Shown here one piece after another: positions 1 to 11,970 of a stretch of DNA of 64,000 nucleotides. The stretch's first letter is position 1. Every line of letters begins with the position of its first letter. A program made the position numbers and the translations under genes. Where the stretch lies: assembly GCF_000026945.1 (NCBI RefSeq), contig NC_012864.1, positions 930,001 to 994,000 of the forward strand. The letters are read 5' to 3'. Below the pieces are notes generated by a model. It worked only from the letters and a program-made list of their open reading frames with translations, was not told the origin of the DNA and did not search any database. This DNA is from Candida dubliniensis CD36. Lineage: Eukaryota; Ascomycota; Pichiomycetes; Serinales; Debaryomycetaceae.

Positions 1-1122
1 TGTATATTTGTATACCATCAATCAAAAGATCTCGTCTAATTCCGTTCCAACCGAAAGAAAGAAAGAATCATTAAAATTTCTTACTTGTATTATTAATTCT
101 AATTGGTTGGAATATTCTTTATTGTTTTAAGATTTCCCAATTTTGTTCCATAAATTATATTTCTCCGCCACCTTCTTCTTCTTCTTCTTGTATAGTAAGA
201 ACAAGATCATCACAAAGAGTGATAATCCGGGGGAAGAGATGTTCATTAGGGTTTTATAAATCTTAGTCAATATATATTTCTAAACATTTTACAAAATCAA
301 CCCGCCCCTTACTCACCAAGAATGTGATTAAGATATAAGTTAATCCAATAAAAGCTCTATAACTAGCGGGAAACATTTTATAAAGAACATAATTATTGAG
401 AAAGTCTTGTAACAAGTATTGACCAATAATAATAATTATAATTAGAAGAAATTGCAGTAATAGTTTGTAAGTAAATTGTTGGGAAAGACTGGACTGGTAG
501 TAAAAATTTAAACGGTTTATTTTTTTTTTTAAGCGGCAATTGACTTAGTTGATAAAGTTGCTGAATATAATTATAGTGAGGGGGGGGGCAGAAGAAAAGC
601 ACAGATTAATACAAATATAGAATAGAAGTGAAATATACATTGTATATAGATGAGATATAGAGAATAACCCCCAATGATATGAGAAGATATTACAAGAAGA
701 AAACAGACAATAATTGAAGTTTTTGCATTCCAATTTCAATCAATCAATCAATCAATCAATTTTGTTCAATTGTTTTTTTCTTTTTCTTTTTTTTTTTTTC
801 CCCTTTCTTCCTTCCTTCCTTCCTTCCTGCCCATCCATCCATCAAGTTTTATTTAATATTGCTATCTCAATTTCTTTTTCCAATCTTAATCTCAATCTAT
901 AATAATAATCTTACCAACATATCAAATATATTAAACAATTACCAAAACCCATCGAGAGAGAAAGAGAGAGATAATATTTAACTCTCTTGTGACGCTTTTT
1001 TCAACATATTGAATAATAATAATTCTTTTATTTTGCGCCAAGAATTTAATTATCATTCATTCTTCATATTCTTCATATTCTTCATATTCTTCTTATTCTT
1101 GATTCAATAATATTTAATAATA
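1..1122. other. 5' intergenic region upstream of the Usp-domain gene
   Basis: No convincing gene is present. The stretch is AT-rich and holds T and A runs, TCAA tetranucleotides at about 736-760, a TTCC/CCAT run at about 807-842, and a pyrimidine-rich run of CATATTCTT-type repeats at about 1060-1101 just before the start at 1123. Short open frames here are low-complexity. It probably contains the promoter and 5' leader of the + strand gene that follows, but no specific site is certain. Confidence 0.5.
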
Positions 1123-3678
1123 ATGAATTCCACCACTTCACCAACTTCACCCACTTCACCCACTACCAAATCTAAACTCCCACCTCCTTTAACTCATTTA
1201 AATACTGCACCTCAACTTACTCAAATTCATAGTGATACCGAATTAATTACTGATAAAGATCGTAGTGGCCATCACATTATTAATAATAATAATAATAATA
1301 ATAGCACTACAACAACAACCAATACAACTACTAACAATAAATCAACTTTGATGAATAATTCATCAACCACTACTACTACTACTACTACTAATGGTGATCT
1401 GACCAATAAATCAAAAAGACAACAAGCCAATGATTTATATAATTCTTTAAGAAATAAACAATCGGATAATTATCGATTTGTTGAATTTACTGACAAGAAA
1501 CCAACCCCTGGAGCTCAACCCCAACTCCAACCCCAACCTAGACAATACGTTAAACAAGTATCATTTGATGATATAAATATTCAATATGATATGGATGATA
1601 TACCTGATCCTGATGATGATTTTGGTTGGGAATTATATAAATTAAAAAATAGAGATCGTTTATCTGGGACAAATAATAACAATCCTAATAATTCATTACC
1701 AGGATATCTGGTAGGTTCAAGTATTGGTCGTGGTCGAGGTCTTGGACGAGGTCGTGACACTTTACGAACTCCATCACCTTTAGGAAATGTTGGATCATCA
1801 AGATTATCTCCTTCACCTAATAGAACTTCATTAAATTATGAAGATTTAGATTTAGAAACTCGATTAGATATAGCACAAATGATTCAATATCCTAGTACTC
1901 CAATTACTACGAAAAGATTTTGTACATTGAAAAAATCTCATAAAAAATTTGATCAATTATATAAAGATCAACTGTATCGTATTATAAGACCAATGTTTCG
2001 AACAATATTAGTATATATTAGTGGTAGAATTCATACTTGGGTAGCATTAGATTGGATTCTTAGTAAATTTATTGAAGATGGTGATCATATTATAATTATT
2101 GCTTCTATTGATCCTTGTTTATTGAATACCAAAGATTATAAAGATCGATCAAGAAGATCTACTTCTAGAACAAGAATGTCATTATCACCTGCCAAAATAG
2201 GTAGTCAATCATCATTAATTCGGGGTAACACTTTATCACCACAAAGAAGTCGAACTGATGAATCACAACCATTTCAACCAACATCTGATATATATGATCC
2301 TTTCATTAGATTAAAAGAAAAAAGTCGTCCAGAAAATATTGTCAAAATAGCTAATAATTTAATGGATTATATTATGAAAGTAATAAATCCTAAAATTATT
2401 ACTCGAATCACCGTTGAATTAGTAGAAGGAGACACTAAAGGGGTTTTACAAGATATGTATCGATTATATGAACCAAGTTTAGTATGTACCGGAGCAAAAC
2501 CTAATGCAAGAGTTGGAGCACCATTAAGATCATGGCAATCATCAAAATTAACTGATAGATTAATTAAAAATTTCCCATTACCAGTAATAGCAGTACCAGC
2601 AGTTAATATGTGTGAATTTGAATATGATTTACAAAATAAATTGAATGGTACTATTAATGCGAAAACAATTGATCAACAAAATGAATTGAATGTTCTGAAT
2701 AATATACTTGAAAATGGAAATACCAACAACGAGGAAGAAGATGATTCAGAATTAGGTGAGGAAAACGACGACAACAACAACGACAACAACAACGACAACG
2801 ACAACGACGATGACAACGACGATGACGATGAAAATGATGTGAGATCAATTCAATCATCGGTATCTATGTCATCAGAAGATAGTTATGATTCATTTATTGA
2901 AGTAGCTGATGTATATCTTGAACATAAACGAGATTTACAAAAAGATTTACAACATTTGGAACAAACTCAATCAATTAATAATGAAAATTATTATGCTGAT
3001 ATGGTTAAATTAATATCAGATGAATCAGTTGCATTATGTACAGAAATCATTAGTATTCAACCAAATTTTATTGGTAATGGTGCTAAATTAGCTCGAGAAA
3101 TCACTGGATCAAATTCATTTGGTAATGTTCCTTATAAGACTAAATCAATGTTAGATCCATCAGCACCCGGTGGTGGTGGTGGTAGTGGTATTAATGGTAA
3201 TAAACCATCATTATCATTTAAAGAACTTAAAGAACAATTGAAATTAAATAAAATTAAAACTGAACTGGCAGTAAATACTCCAATTTCAGGATCAACTTCA
3301 TCATTTGGAACTCCAATAGTATCAACATCATCTTCTTCACCACAAAAACAAGATCCTCCATCAATTAAAATTGACGATATTCTGTCTCCAACAACAACAA
3401 CAACAACAGCAACAACTTCTTCAACAACAACTTCTTCAGAATTACCGGAGACTTCATTAAGATTTGGTAATTTGGAAAAACCATCTATTCAAAGTAGAAG
3501 GAAAAAACCAAGTATGTTACATAAATGTTTGAGTCATAGTGATGATTCAGTGGATCGACCTAAATTAGAAGCAAGAAAATCTCATCCTGATGTATTAGAA
3601 CATATTCGTGATGAAATTAAACCAAGAGATAACAATAATAATAAAAAGAAGAAGAAGAAATTTTTAGGGATATTTTAA
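1123..3678 (+). CDS. Universal stress protein (Usp) domain protein with long disordered flanks
   Basis: An 851-residue protein. A Usp-like alpha/beta fold is recognisable from about residue 291 (FRTILVYISGRIHTWVALDW) to about 495 (CTGAKPNARVGAP, then FPLPVIAVPAVNM). The fold is interrupted by a Ser/Arg-rich insert at about residues 335-395, before the ENIVKIANNLMDYI helix. The N-terminal 290 residues are Asn/Thr/Pro-rich with Thr runs. An Asp/Asn run lies at about 545-570 and the C-terminus is basic (poly-Lys, then FLGIF). Fungal Usp proteins of this layout are known from genomes, but their role is poorly defined; nucleotide binding is possible and not shown here. The ATG at 1123 follows a long pyrimidine-rich leader and there is no competing in-frame start. 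Domain call is good; function is unknown. Confidence 0.85.
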   Translation: MNSTTSPTSPTSPTTKSKLPPPLTHLNTAPQLTQIHSDTELITDKDRSGHHIINNNNNNNSTTTTTNTTTNNKSTLMNNSSTTTTTTTTNGDLTNKSKRQQANDLYNSLRNKQSDNYRFVEFTDKKPTPGAQPQLQPQPRQYVKQVSFDDINIQYDMDDIPDPDDDFGWELYKLKNRDRLSGTNNNNPNNSLPGYLVGSSIGRGRGLGRGRDTLRTPSPLGNVGSSRLSPSPNRTSLNYEDLDLETRLDIAQMIQYPSTPITTKRFCTLKKSHKKFDQLYKDQLYRIIRPMFRTILVYISGRIHTWVALDWILSKFIEDGDHIIIIASIDPCLLNTKDYKDRSRRSTSRTRMSLSPAKIGSQSSLIRGNTLSPQRSRTDESQPFQPTSDIYDPFIRLKEKSRPENIVKIANNLMDYIMKVINPKIITRITVELVEGDTKGVLQDMYRLYEPSLVCTGAKPNARVGAPLRSWQSSKLTDRLIKNFPLPVIAVPAVNMCEFEYDLQNKLNGTINAKTIDQQNELNVLNNILENGNTNNEEEDDSELGEENDDNNNDNNNDNDNDDDNDDDDENDVRSIQSSVSMSSEDSYDSFIEVADVYLEHKRDLQKDLQHLEQTQSINNENYYADMVKLISDESVALCTEIISIQPNFIGNGAKLAREITGSNSFGNVPYKTKSMLDPSAPGGGGGSGINGNKPSLSFKELKEQLKLNKIKTELAVNTPISGSTSSFGTPIVSTSSSSPQKQDPPSIKIDDILSPTTTTTTATTSSTTTSSELPETSLRFGNLEKPSIQSRRKKPSMLHKCLSHSDDSVDRPKLEARKSHPDVLEHIRDEIKPRDNNNNKKKKKKFLGIF

Positions 3679-3721
3679 AAACAAACAACGAAAAGAGAAT
3701 TTGTCATATATATATATATAG

Positions 3722-3768
<47 letters not shown>

Positions 3769-4164
3769 TCAATCAATCAATTTAATCTAATATTATTATA
3801 GTTTGTTGTAGATTGAATCATGTAGCGAGTCAATTTTTTTTGGGGTGGACAAGACAACAAGAATAGGGATGGTTTGGAAATTGCATTGTTGATATCTTAT
3901 TGATAATTATTTCATTTGGTAGTAGTAGTAGTAGTAATTTCCCAAATCAATTGGTTAAGATGAATCAATCAATATTGTGAGAGCATATTGGATGAATTAG
4001 AATTAGAATTAGATTTAGAATTAGTTTGTATATAAAATACGCCTCGCCTCGCCTCGTTTTTTTTTTTTTAGTATTTAGTATTTAGTGTGTATAAAAAAAA
4101 TCGTTAACTCAAAATATCTTCCCAACTTTTATATTTATTTAACCATTAATAAACTAGCCTCCAT
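3679..4164. other. Intergenic region, Usp gene to MID1
   Basis: Contains the 3' region of the Usp gene and the promoter of MID1. A TTTA tetranucleotide array of about 12 copies lies at 3722-3769, a short GCCTC array at 4041-4056 followed by a T run, and TATA-like TATAAAAT at about 4031. No gene is supported. Confidence 0.6.
3722..3769. repeat. TTTA tetranucleotide microsatellite
   Basis: About 12 uninterrupted TTTA units about 45 bp after the Usp gene stop codon. A slippage-prone 3' UTR or terminator-region repeat with no evident coding role. Confidence 0.85.
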
Positions 4165-5850
4165 ATGATACCTTTCATACTACTACTACTACTACTACCA
4201 TTTCTAATAATAAATTCATCATATTGTCAACATTTTGATTTATTTCAAGATTTACAACCATCTACAAATCTCACAGAAAGTATTATCAACAACAACAACA
4301 ATGTATTTCAAGTTCAAAACTTTGATTCCAAATCTTCTTCTTCTAGTTCTTCATCTTCTTCATCATCAGGTGAAGGATTACAAGAATTTACTCCGATTAG
4401 AGATACAATTCTTCAATCAGAAACTAAATATTATTCATTTAGTGTTGATACACAATCAGGAATTGGAGATTTTTATGAACTTTTAATTTTTTTAAGTGGG
4501 AATATTTGTACTCAACCACCAAATTTATTAGAAAATGATACTTCATTAGCAGTATATTATTCATTTAATTCAACCATGTTTACTAATAATGAAATTGGAC
4601 AAATGCAATTATTTAAAAATGGATTTTTCCAAGGTTTAGCTGATTTACCTTTAACTGATACCGCCAATAATGATACTACTAGTACCACCAGCTCCACCAG
4701 CACCAGCAACCCTGTACCGGAGAAGATCTTATATATTGCAGTTAGAGCACCAGAAAATACTAATCGTACGGCACAATGGACTTATCAAATTGGGGTATCA
4801 CAACATGATTTAGTATTCCAATGGGATGATCGAACATGGGGGTCAATAGTTGATGTTGATGATAATAGTGCATTAATAGTAACTGGGAATCTTACGAAAT
4901 TATCTACTGGGAATTATCTGAATTTAAATGCTACTAATTCTCAATTTTCATTATATTTATATTCTTATGATAATAAAGATTATTTTCAAGGAATGAATAA
5001 TAGTTGGTGTGCAGTACGTAGTGGTCCAGTATTAATTAAACCAGAAAATATTGAAACAAAATTTATTGCTCGTCATGGTTCTATACAACAACAATTTATG
5101 GTAGAAAATTTAAATGCTAGTACAAAATATATTGCTTATATTGTTATGGATTTTGAAGGAGTAGAATATGGTGGTGCTGTACTTCGACCGTTTGAATTTG
5201 AAACTATGGATGGTACTGCTTGTGAATTGATTTATGATTTAGAATTTTGTGATCAAGTGGCTTATAGTGTTCCTGCTATTGGTAATTCACTGTTATTAAA
5301 TTTAAATGGTGGTAATGTTGACAATAAAACATTAACGAAAAAATTATATGATGATTATGCTAAATCATTATATACAAATTTTCTGAAAGGTTTACAACAA
5401 ATTGCTTGTGATACTGTACCTGAAGCCATTTATTCTAATTTAAAAAATTGTCATGATTGTGCTCAAAGTTATAAAAATTGGTTATGTGCCGTAACTATAC
5501 CTCGATGTTCAAGTAAAAATTTCACGGGATATATTCAAAGAAATTCTACTAATCAAAGAAATGATTTTTTAAAAGAAATTATTCAACCAATTCATGATTA
5601 TTATGAAGTATTACCTTGTGTTAATGTTTGTCAAGCAATTGTAAGAGATTGTCCTGCTGATTTTGGATTTTTATGCCCTACAAAAAATGATTCAATTAAA
5701 TTAAGTTATTATTGGGATGTTCATGTATCTGATCAATGGCCAAGTTGTAATTATCTTGGACCATTAAAAATAGATAAAAGTGGAGCCATGAAATTGATAG
5801 TTAATTGGACAATTGTTGTAGTTTCCATTAGTTTAATGGTTATCATATAG
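4165..5850 (+). CDS. MID1: Stretch-activated Ca2+ channel regulatory subunit Mid1
   Basis: A 561-residue protein with a clear signal peptide (residues 1 to about 21, poly-Leu core ending SSYC) and many N-glycosylation sequons. A Ser run sits at about residues 57-68. The C-terminal Cys-rich region (from about residue 353, ending with CQAIVRDCPADFGFLCP and WPSCNYLGPL) is typical of Mid1, and a final hydrophobic segment (LIVNWTIVVVSISLMVII) ends the chain. Length is close to yeast Mid1 (548). Known role: with Cch1 it forms the high-affinity plasma-membrane and ER Ca2+ influx system used in mating, cell-wall and azole stress. The start is the only ATG placing the signal peptide at the N-terminus. 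A poly-Leu tract is encoded by CTA repeats. Confidence 0.92.
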   Translation: MIPFILLLLLLPFLIINSSYCQHFDLFQDLQPSTNLTESIINNNNNVFQVQNFDSKSSSSSSSSSSSSGEGLQEFTPIRDTILQSETKYYSFSVDTQSGIGDFYELLIFLSGNICTQPPNLLENDTSLAVYYSFNSTMFTNNEIGQMQLFKNGFFQGLADLPLTDTANNDTTSTTSSTSTSNPVPEKILYIAVRAPENTNRTAQWTYQIGVSQHDLVFQWDDRTWGSIVDVDDNSALIVTGNLTKLSTGNYLNLNATNSQFSLYLYSYDNKDYFQGMNNSWCAVRSGPVLIKPENIETKFIARHGSIQQQFMVENLNASTKYIAYIVMDFEGVEYGGAVLRPFEFETMDGTACELIYDLEFCDQVAYSVPAIGNSLLLNLNGGNVDNKTLTKKLYDDYAKSLYTNFLKGLQQIACDTVPEAIYSNLKNCHDCAQSYKNWLCAVTIPRCSSKNFTGYIQRNSTNQRNDFLKEIIQPIHDYYEVLPCVNVCQAIVRDCPADFGFLCPTKNDSIKLSYYWDVHVSDQWPSCNYLGPLKIDKSGAMKLIVNWTIVVVSISLMVII

Positions 5851-5999
5851 TTAGTTAGTTAGTTAGTCAGTTAGATGTTTAAATAGAATTTAATAGATAG
5901 AGAAGCAAAGAAAAGCATCGTTGAGACACGTACATAAAATTTGTGAGCACCCCCCTCCAAAAAAAAAAAAAAATTAATTACTCTTCTTCTTCTTCTTGG

Positions 6000-6005
6000 A
6001 CGCGT
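6000..6005 (+). promoter_or_regulatory. MCB box (ACGCGT) upstream of RFC3
   Basis: An exact ACGCGT, the MluI cell-cycle box bound by MBF (Mbp1/Swi6), lies 39 bp before the RFC3 ATG and directly after a TTC repeat. RFC genes are classic G1/S targets. The position could also fall within the transcribed leader. Confidence 0.6.
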
Positions 6006-6044
6006 TCAAGAAAGAATCAATTCTTATACAACACCACAATCATA

Positions 6045-7126
6045 ATGCCAGTTAAATCCAAAGACAATTTACCATGGTATGTATAAATCATCACGAATAT
6101 TATTATTGATACCTCCTAATACTAACATTATTTTTTAGGGTGGAAAAATATCGTCCAGATAATCTTGAAGAAGTTAAAGGACAACAAGAAATTGTTGATA
6201 CTGTTCGTAAATTTGTTGAAACGAGGAAATTACCTCATTTATTATTTTATGGACCACCGGGTACTGGTAAAACTTCAACAATAATTGCATTAGCTAAAGA
6301 AATTTATGGATCTATTAATTATAAAGATATGATTTTAGAATTAAATGCATCAGATGATCGTGGTATTGATGTTGTTCGTAATCAAATTAAAAATTTTGCT
6401 AGTACTCGACAAATATTTACTAAAAATAATTCTATTAATAATGATCAATTTAAATTAATTATATTAGATGAAGCTGATGCTATGACTAATATAGCTCAAA
6501 ATTCATTACGTCGAGTCATTGAAAAATTCACGAAAAATTGTCGATTTTGTATTTTAGCCAATTATTCTCATAAATTGAATCCAGCATTAATATCTAGATG
6601 TACTAGATTTAGATTCACACCTATTGATATTTCTGCTATTAAAGATCGATTAAATATTGTGATTATTAAAGAAAATGTTAATATTTCTTCTGATGCCATT
6701 GATGCATTATTAAAATTATCAAATGGTGATATGAGACGAGCATTAAATGTTTTACAATCATGTAAAGCTGCATTAGGTGATGATGAAAATATTGAAATAA
6801 ATGTTGATATGATTTATGATTGTATTGGAGCTCCATATCCTCAAGATATTGAAACTTGTTTAGATTCAATATTAAAAGATGATTGGACTACAGCTTATTT
6901 AACTTTAAATAAATATAAAATTATTAAAGGATTAGCTTTAATTGATTTAATCACAGGATTTATTGAAATTTTAAATAATTATAAATTGAAACTGAAAACA
7001 AGATTAGAAATTTTAAAAGGATTAAGTGATATAGAATATGGAATTTCAAAAGGTGGTAATGATAAAATTCAAACTAGTGCTATAATTGGTGTCATAAAAG
7101 ATGCTATGGAATTTGAAGCAAAATAA
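6045..7126 (+). CDS. RFC3: Replication factor C subunit 3 (spliced, two exons)
   Basis: The gene is spliced: exon 1 is 6045-6076 (MPVKSKDNLP plus the first two bases of a Trp codon) and exon 2 is 6139-7126. Joining restores the invariant RFC motif LPWVEKYRP and a 339-residue protein, matching yeast Rfc3 (340). Visible AAA+ motifs are Walker A GPPGTGKT at 49-56, Walker B DEAD at 121-124, and the SRC arginine-finger motif at 163-165. The ELNASDDRGIDVVRNQIK, GDMRRALNVLQSCKA and SKGGNDKIQTSAIIG blocks fit Rfc3 better than Rfc2 or Rfc4. Role: ATPase subunit of the clamp loader that places PCNA on primer-template DNA, and of Rad24/Ctf18/Elg1 complexes. An MCB box upstream suggests G1/S expression. 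Confidence 0.95.
6077..6138 (+). other. Spliceosomal intron of RFC3
   Basis: A 62-nt intron with 5' splice site GTATGT (6077-6082), perfect branch-point TACTAAC (6120-6126) and 3' splice site TAG preceded by T6 (6131-6138). The branch-to-acceptor distance is only about 12 nt. It interrupts a Trp codon after codon 10, the typical 5'-biased position of yeast introns. Confidence 0.95.
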
Positions 7127-7161
7127 ATAGTTTCTTTTTGTTTTTTTTTTTTTCTTTTTGT

Positions 7162-7552
7162 TTAGGAATAAATACTTGATCCACAAGTGTTATAATAAAT
7201 TGTATCATTATCATAGTCAATTACATTTTGATGATTAAATATTGATAACCAATTGTAAAATTTATTTTTAAAGTTTCTGTTGTCGTTTCGTTTCTTATTG
7301 ATATTGAAGAAATTATTATTATACTTTTGGGTAAAATAGGTATTTTGTTGGTGTTGTTGTTGTTGTTTTGTAGTAGTAGTCATTGAATGTTTGTGTTTTA
7401 CTGTAAAATCATGAATTGAATCTCCATAAAAGCTAAAATTCAACAGTGAAAACGACAAAGAAGAAGAAGAAGAAAAAGAAGAAGAAGTGGGGGTAACGGA
7501 AACAACATTCTTCAATTCATGATTAAAAGAATAAAAACTGTTTGGATTGTCT

Positions 7553-7587
<35 letters not shown>

Positions 7588-7923
7588 AGATTGTATGAAA
7601 TTTCTAATCCAATTACTATTATCATTCTTAATTGTCGTATTAAGATTATTAAATTCTTTGGAAATAGACAGATCAATTGAATCATTTTCATGATTAATTG
7701 TTCGAGTTAATGAGAATTTTTTAACAAGATCATCATCATTATCAGTAGTAATGTTGGTATTATTGGTGATACAAATATTATTATTAGTAGTAGTACTATT
7801 AGTATTTATTGAATTCTTTTCTGAACAATCATTAATAATTCTTTTTGATTCAACTATTGAATTGATGAAATTTAATGATTTTGATTTTTTCAAATCTTTA
7901 AAACGATTGTTATGTTGTTTCAT
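7162..7923 (-). CDS. Hypothetical Asn/Ser-rich protein
   Basis: A 253-residue open frame if started at the ATG at 7923 (MKQHNNRFKDLKKSKSLNFI); an upstream in-frame ATG at 7986 adds a hydrophobic, poly-Phe leader that looks spurious. Content is dominated by Asn runs, Thr and Ser runs and a Gln/His segment. A slightly more normal basic segment runs from FFNINKKRNDNRNFKNKFYNWLSIFNHQNVIDYDNDTIYYNTCGSSIYS to the C-terminus. No domain was recognised. It is convergent with RFC3, whose stop is only 35 bp away. Asn-rich ORFs can arise by chance in this AT-rich repeat-laden DNA, so gene status is uncertain. Confidence 0.45.
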
Positions 7924-8109
7924 TTGTGGGGAAAAGTTGCAAAAAAAAAAAACAAGGAGTAAATAAATATCTATACCCCGAAACACAAATTCCTATTTTT
8001 ATCCATGAAAATTGTTGCAAAAAAAAAAACAAAAAAAATACAACTCATTAAAAGAACTTATAACAACAACTCAAGTTTATTTATTGTAATTAAATCTATA
8101 CATCTTAAA

Positions 8110-8152
8110 TAACACACACACACATACACACACACACACATATATATATATA
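8110..8152. repeat. CA/TA dinucleotide repeat
   Basis: CA units interrupted once by TACA, then TA units. A simple sequence repeat inside the gene-free region, with no associated gene. Confidence 0.85.
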
Positions 8153-8502
8153 AACAATGATTTCTAAGAAGTTGTGTTAAGAACCTTTTTTTTTTTTTTT
8201 TTAACCCAACCCAGTATTTCAAATAAGTTCTTGTTACAATACTACACACTATCATACGAAACAATAAATAATACTATATTCCTGTATTTTTTTTTTAATA
8301 TATCTTTGAACAGATTAATAAGTTGTTACTTTTAATAAATTTTGAATGAAATTCAAATGATTATTATCAAATAGGAAAAATAATTATTTGGTCTTAGTAG
8401 TACAAAAAAATGACTGAAATATAAATCGAAACCACAGAATTAGTTCACATAATTCTTTGCCTATAGAATAACTTGGTTGTAATTGTGGTTTTACTAGTAG
8501 TG

Positions 8503-8504
<2 letters not shown>

Positions 8505-8535
<31 letters not shown>

Positions 8536-8541
8536 ATAGTA
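8505..8541. repeat. AGT trinucleotide repeat
   Basis: About a dozen AGT units with minor interruptions in non-coding DNA. Confidence 0.8.
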
Positions 8542-10379
8542 GTTTTAATCAAGGTGTTTAATTAATCTGGATAAGACCACTAATACTGATATAGATTTCA
8601 TAACTCAACTATATATACAAATGATACAAGTGAAGAACCCCAAAAGGAATAATTGTCCTATACAACTAATAACTTGTACAATTTTGTTAATTGGTTTTGT
8701 AAAATTGTCTTAACCGTGAGCGCATTTTCTAGTCTAAAAAAAAAAAAAAGAAACAGACTAATTGGGATTAGAGTAAACTAAATAAGATTTAATTTAATTT
8801 AATTTAATTTTGATATTGATATTGATATTGATATTGTGTGAGATTTAATCGTTTTAACTGATTTCATTTCATTTTTAGTTTAATGCAGATTTCCGTTCTC
8901 CTAGAATAATACTAAAAAAAAAAAAAAATTTGATAATTAGTTGGGCATGTAGGTAGGTGATCATGGGAGTTAAGTATTGAATAATTATTATCCACGGAAC
9001 TGTCATTTTTCAAGTATATGAGTTTTTTTTTTTTTTTTTACTTGTGGAGTGGAGTTGGGGGGAGGAGGAGGTGACGAATGATTTTATTTTATTCTATTTT
9101 ATTTTATCTTATCTTATCAGATTTGAATCATGTAATTATCTTAACACTTTTTCACCCTATTACTTGTAAAAATTTCTTATCAACAATCAATTAAATTGGA
9201 TTCTATTCAAGGCTTTAGTTATTATTATTATCACAACATTAATATCAATAGCTCTAGAGATTGTAATAAAAGATCTACAGCAAAAACAATTTCTAGGTAA
9301 TGTGTTATATGTGGTTGATGATAACGGTTAGACAATTATTTAAATTGTTGTCTCTAATTACTAAATCAAGTTTCAGTCTTTGTTGTTTTTCTCTCTTCAA
9401 AAATTCAATTAGATTGCAAGCATAGATTAAAATTTTTAGTATAGAAACATTTATGATGATAATCCCCATGTGATGGTGGTGGTGGTGATGGTGGTATTGA
9501 CAACAGAAGAATCTTCTAAAGATCTAAAAAAAAAAAAAAAAAAAAACAAGAAAGAACAATTTAGTAAGGAGACTAAATTGAAATTATCAAGAAAAATCAC
9601 CTACCGCCACTACCACTACCACCACCACTACTTATTTCATTGTAATATTCCTTCACGTGGGCAGAAAGAAGAAGAAGGATGAAGAGGAGGACTGCATTGT
9701 TTACATTCGGGTAAATATGGGAATGTATGCTGAATTATCTGCAAAACTGGTCAATCTGTTTTGGGTTACAATAAATTACATTTAAAATATTCGATTTATT
9801 TCATTAAGTAATGTTGAATATTGTGGTAATAACTAAATATACATAGATATATATCTATATATATCTATATATATAAACAATTGTGGAACATCAGTTTATA
9901 TAATCACTAGTTCCTAATACTATAATGAGTGGTCGGAGTTTAGAAACACAGTCGTTATATATATTTAGTTGGATAATTAATTAACACAAAATTCATCAAC
10001 AAATTCTCATTGAGGAGTTGAAAAAAGAGTCAGGTTCGGAATCGGAATCGGAATCGGAATCAAAGAAAAAAAAACCCCCCCCGAATGAGTTCAATTTCCG
10101 GAGATTTAATATATATATATTTATATATACAAAAAAAAAAAAAAAAAACGGTTTTTGATCAACCACCCAGATTCAAAATAATCTTGTTGTGCATATATAC
10201 TATAGATATTGGATACTTTTTTTACTTAAATCAAATAAAATTATTCTTATTTTGTTCCGTTATAGATTTGATTAGTAATTATAAGATGATATTTACTTTG
10301 AATTAGAAGCGATATAAACAAATAATGTATCAATAAAACAAAACAAGATTTTTAGCGAGAGAAAAAAAAAAAAAAAAAG

Positions 10380-10383
<4 letters not shown>

Positions 10384-10411
<28 letters not shown>
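10384..10411. repeat. GA dinucleotide repeat
   Basis: Fourteen uninterrupted GA/AG units directly after an A run, in the left desert. Confidence 0.85.
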
Positions 10412-10414
<3 letters not shown>

Positions 10415-11754
10415 CATTGAACAATATGAAACTAGCCAATAGATAAATTAGTATTAGTGATATTTATTTATTTATTTATTTATTTATTTATTTTTTTAGT
10501 AGGTGCCTCAGGGGTTATATATCATCAAGAATGTTTTATTGATTAAGTATTAAGTAATTACACTGATACTTGAAATTAACTACTAAAAAAAAAAAAAAAA
10601 ATGAAAATACTCATATCATAACCATATTCAACAAGGACTTTGTTCAATTAAAACATAGCCTCATGGTGGGAAGGGGGGGAGGGAGACTACATAAAATGAA
10701 ATCAAGAAATGTTTTAGTATTATTACCACCACCACCACTAATGCAAACAAATGTTGTTTAGGTGGAGCCTGGAATTATAAACGAACAGCAACAATTATTA
10801 TTATTCATATCAGTATGAATCACAATCAATTGATAAATGCCAAGAATATTAAATTATACTCAATTACAATACACGTACATTAGCAACAGTAGTAGCAGTA
10901 GCAGTAGCAGAAACATCAGCAATAGTACCAAGAAACATAACAAAAAAAAAAGAGAATTACAAATAACAATTAAAAGAGATTCAAATAAATAAATAAATAA
11001 ATATTTGGTTCTCAAAATGGTCGAAATAGAGGAATAAGTACAATATTACTCACTACATAACTATTTCTGAAGATACAATAGTTGTTGTTCAAACAAAAGC
11101 TTTATGTTTTTTTATTCAACAATATTAAACTGTTGATGTTTCCACCTCACCTCACCTCCTGAATGGTTTATTTTGGATAATATAATATATAAATTTTGCA
11201 TTTACGGTTTATGAATTTTCCTTTTTATAGAATATACATAATTGATCAAAAAAAAAAAAAAAAACAAATAGTTTACATCTTACTACTACTGCTCTTACTA
11301 AAGATTAAGTTCACACTAATTATTATGGAACTAAAATAAAAAAAAGAAAAAAAAAATTTTTTTTGACATTTGTACACACAAACAAACAAACAAAAAATGA
11401 CGGAAATCCGTACGTAATTACTTATAAATATAGTATTATTATTATTACAAAACACCCCCCACCAATGCTACCAATTGACAAAAAAAAGAAGGAATCAACC
11501 AAGAGATAAGATAAGATAAGATGTCAATCTCAATAAGGTAATAATATCTAATATTTTATTAATATTTCCCCCATTCTTTAAGATTGTTTTATTTGTATGT
11601 TTAATATATATTGATTCCGATTATTTGATATGATAATTCTTGTCTAGAAAAGGATAATACTCAACTTAGAGATTTATATTTAATTAGTTTTTTTTTTTTC
11701 ATCAATTTACGTTATTGTTTTGTGTGGATGGGTTGAAATAAACTTGGGCTGAGT

Positions 11755-11784
11755 ATGTGTGTGTGTGTGTGTGGGGGGGGGGGG
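11755..11784. repeat. GT repeat followed by a G12-type run
   Basis: TG dinucleotides run into an uninterrupted G tract of about 12. Long G runs are striking in a genome this AT-rich. Confidence 0.8.
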
Positions 11785-11970
11785 GATTTTTCGTACGTAC
11801 TTAGTTACTCTCTCTCTTTTTTTTGTATGGGGTTGATTTCAATGTTGTTGTTGATGATTGTTGAAAGTTTGCATCCTTTTTTTTTTAGTTTTATTATTCC
11901 ATAGCAATAATTGTCCCCTGCTATTGATAGGTCCTCCTTATTGATTTTATCAAAACGTTTTAAATTAAAT

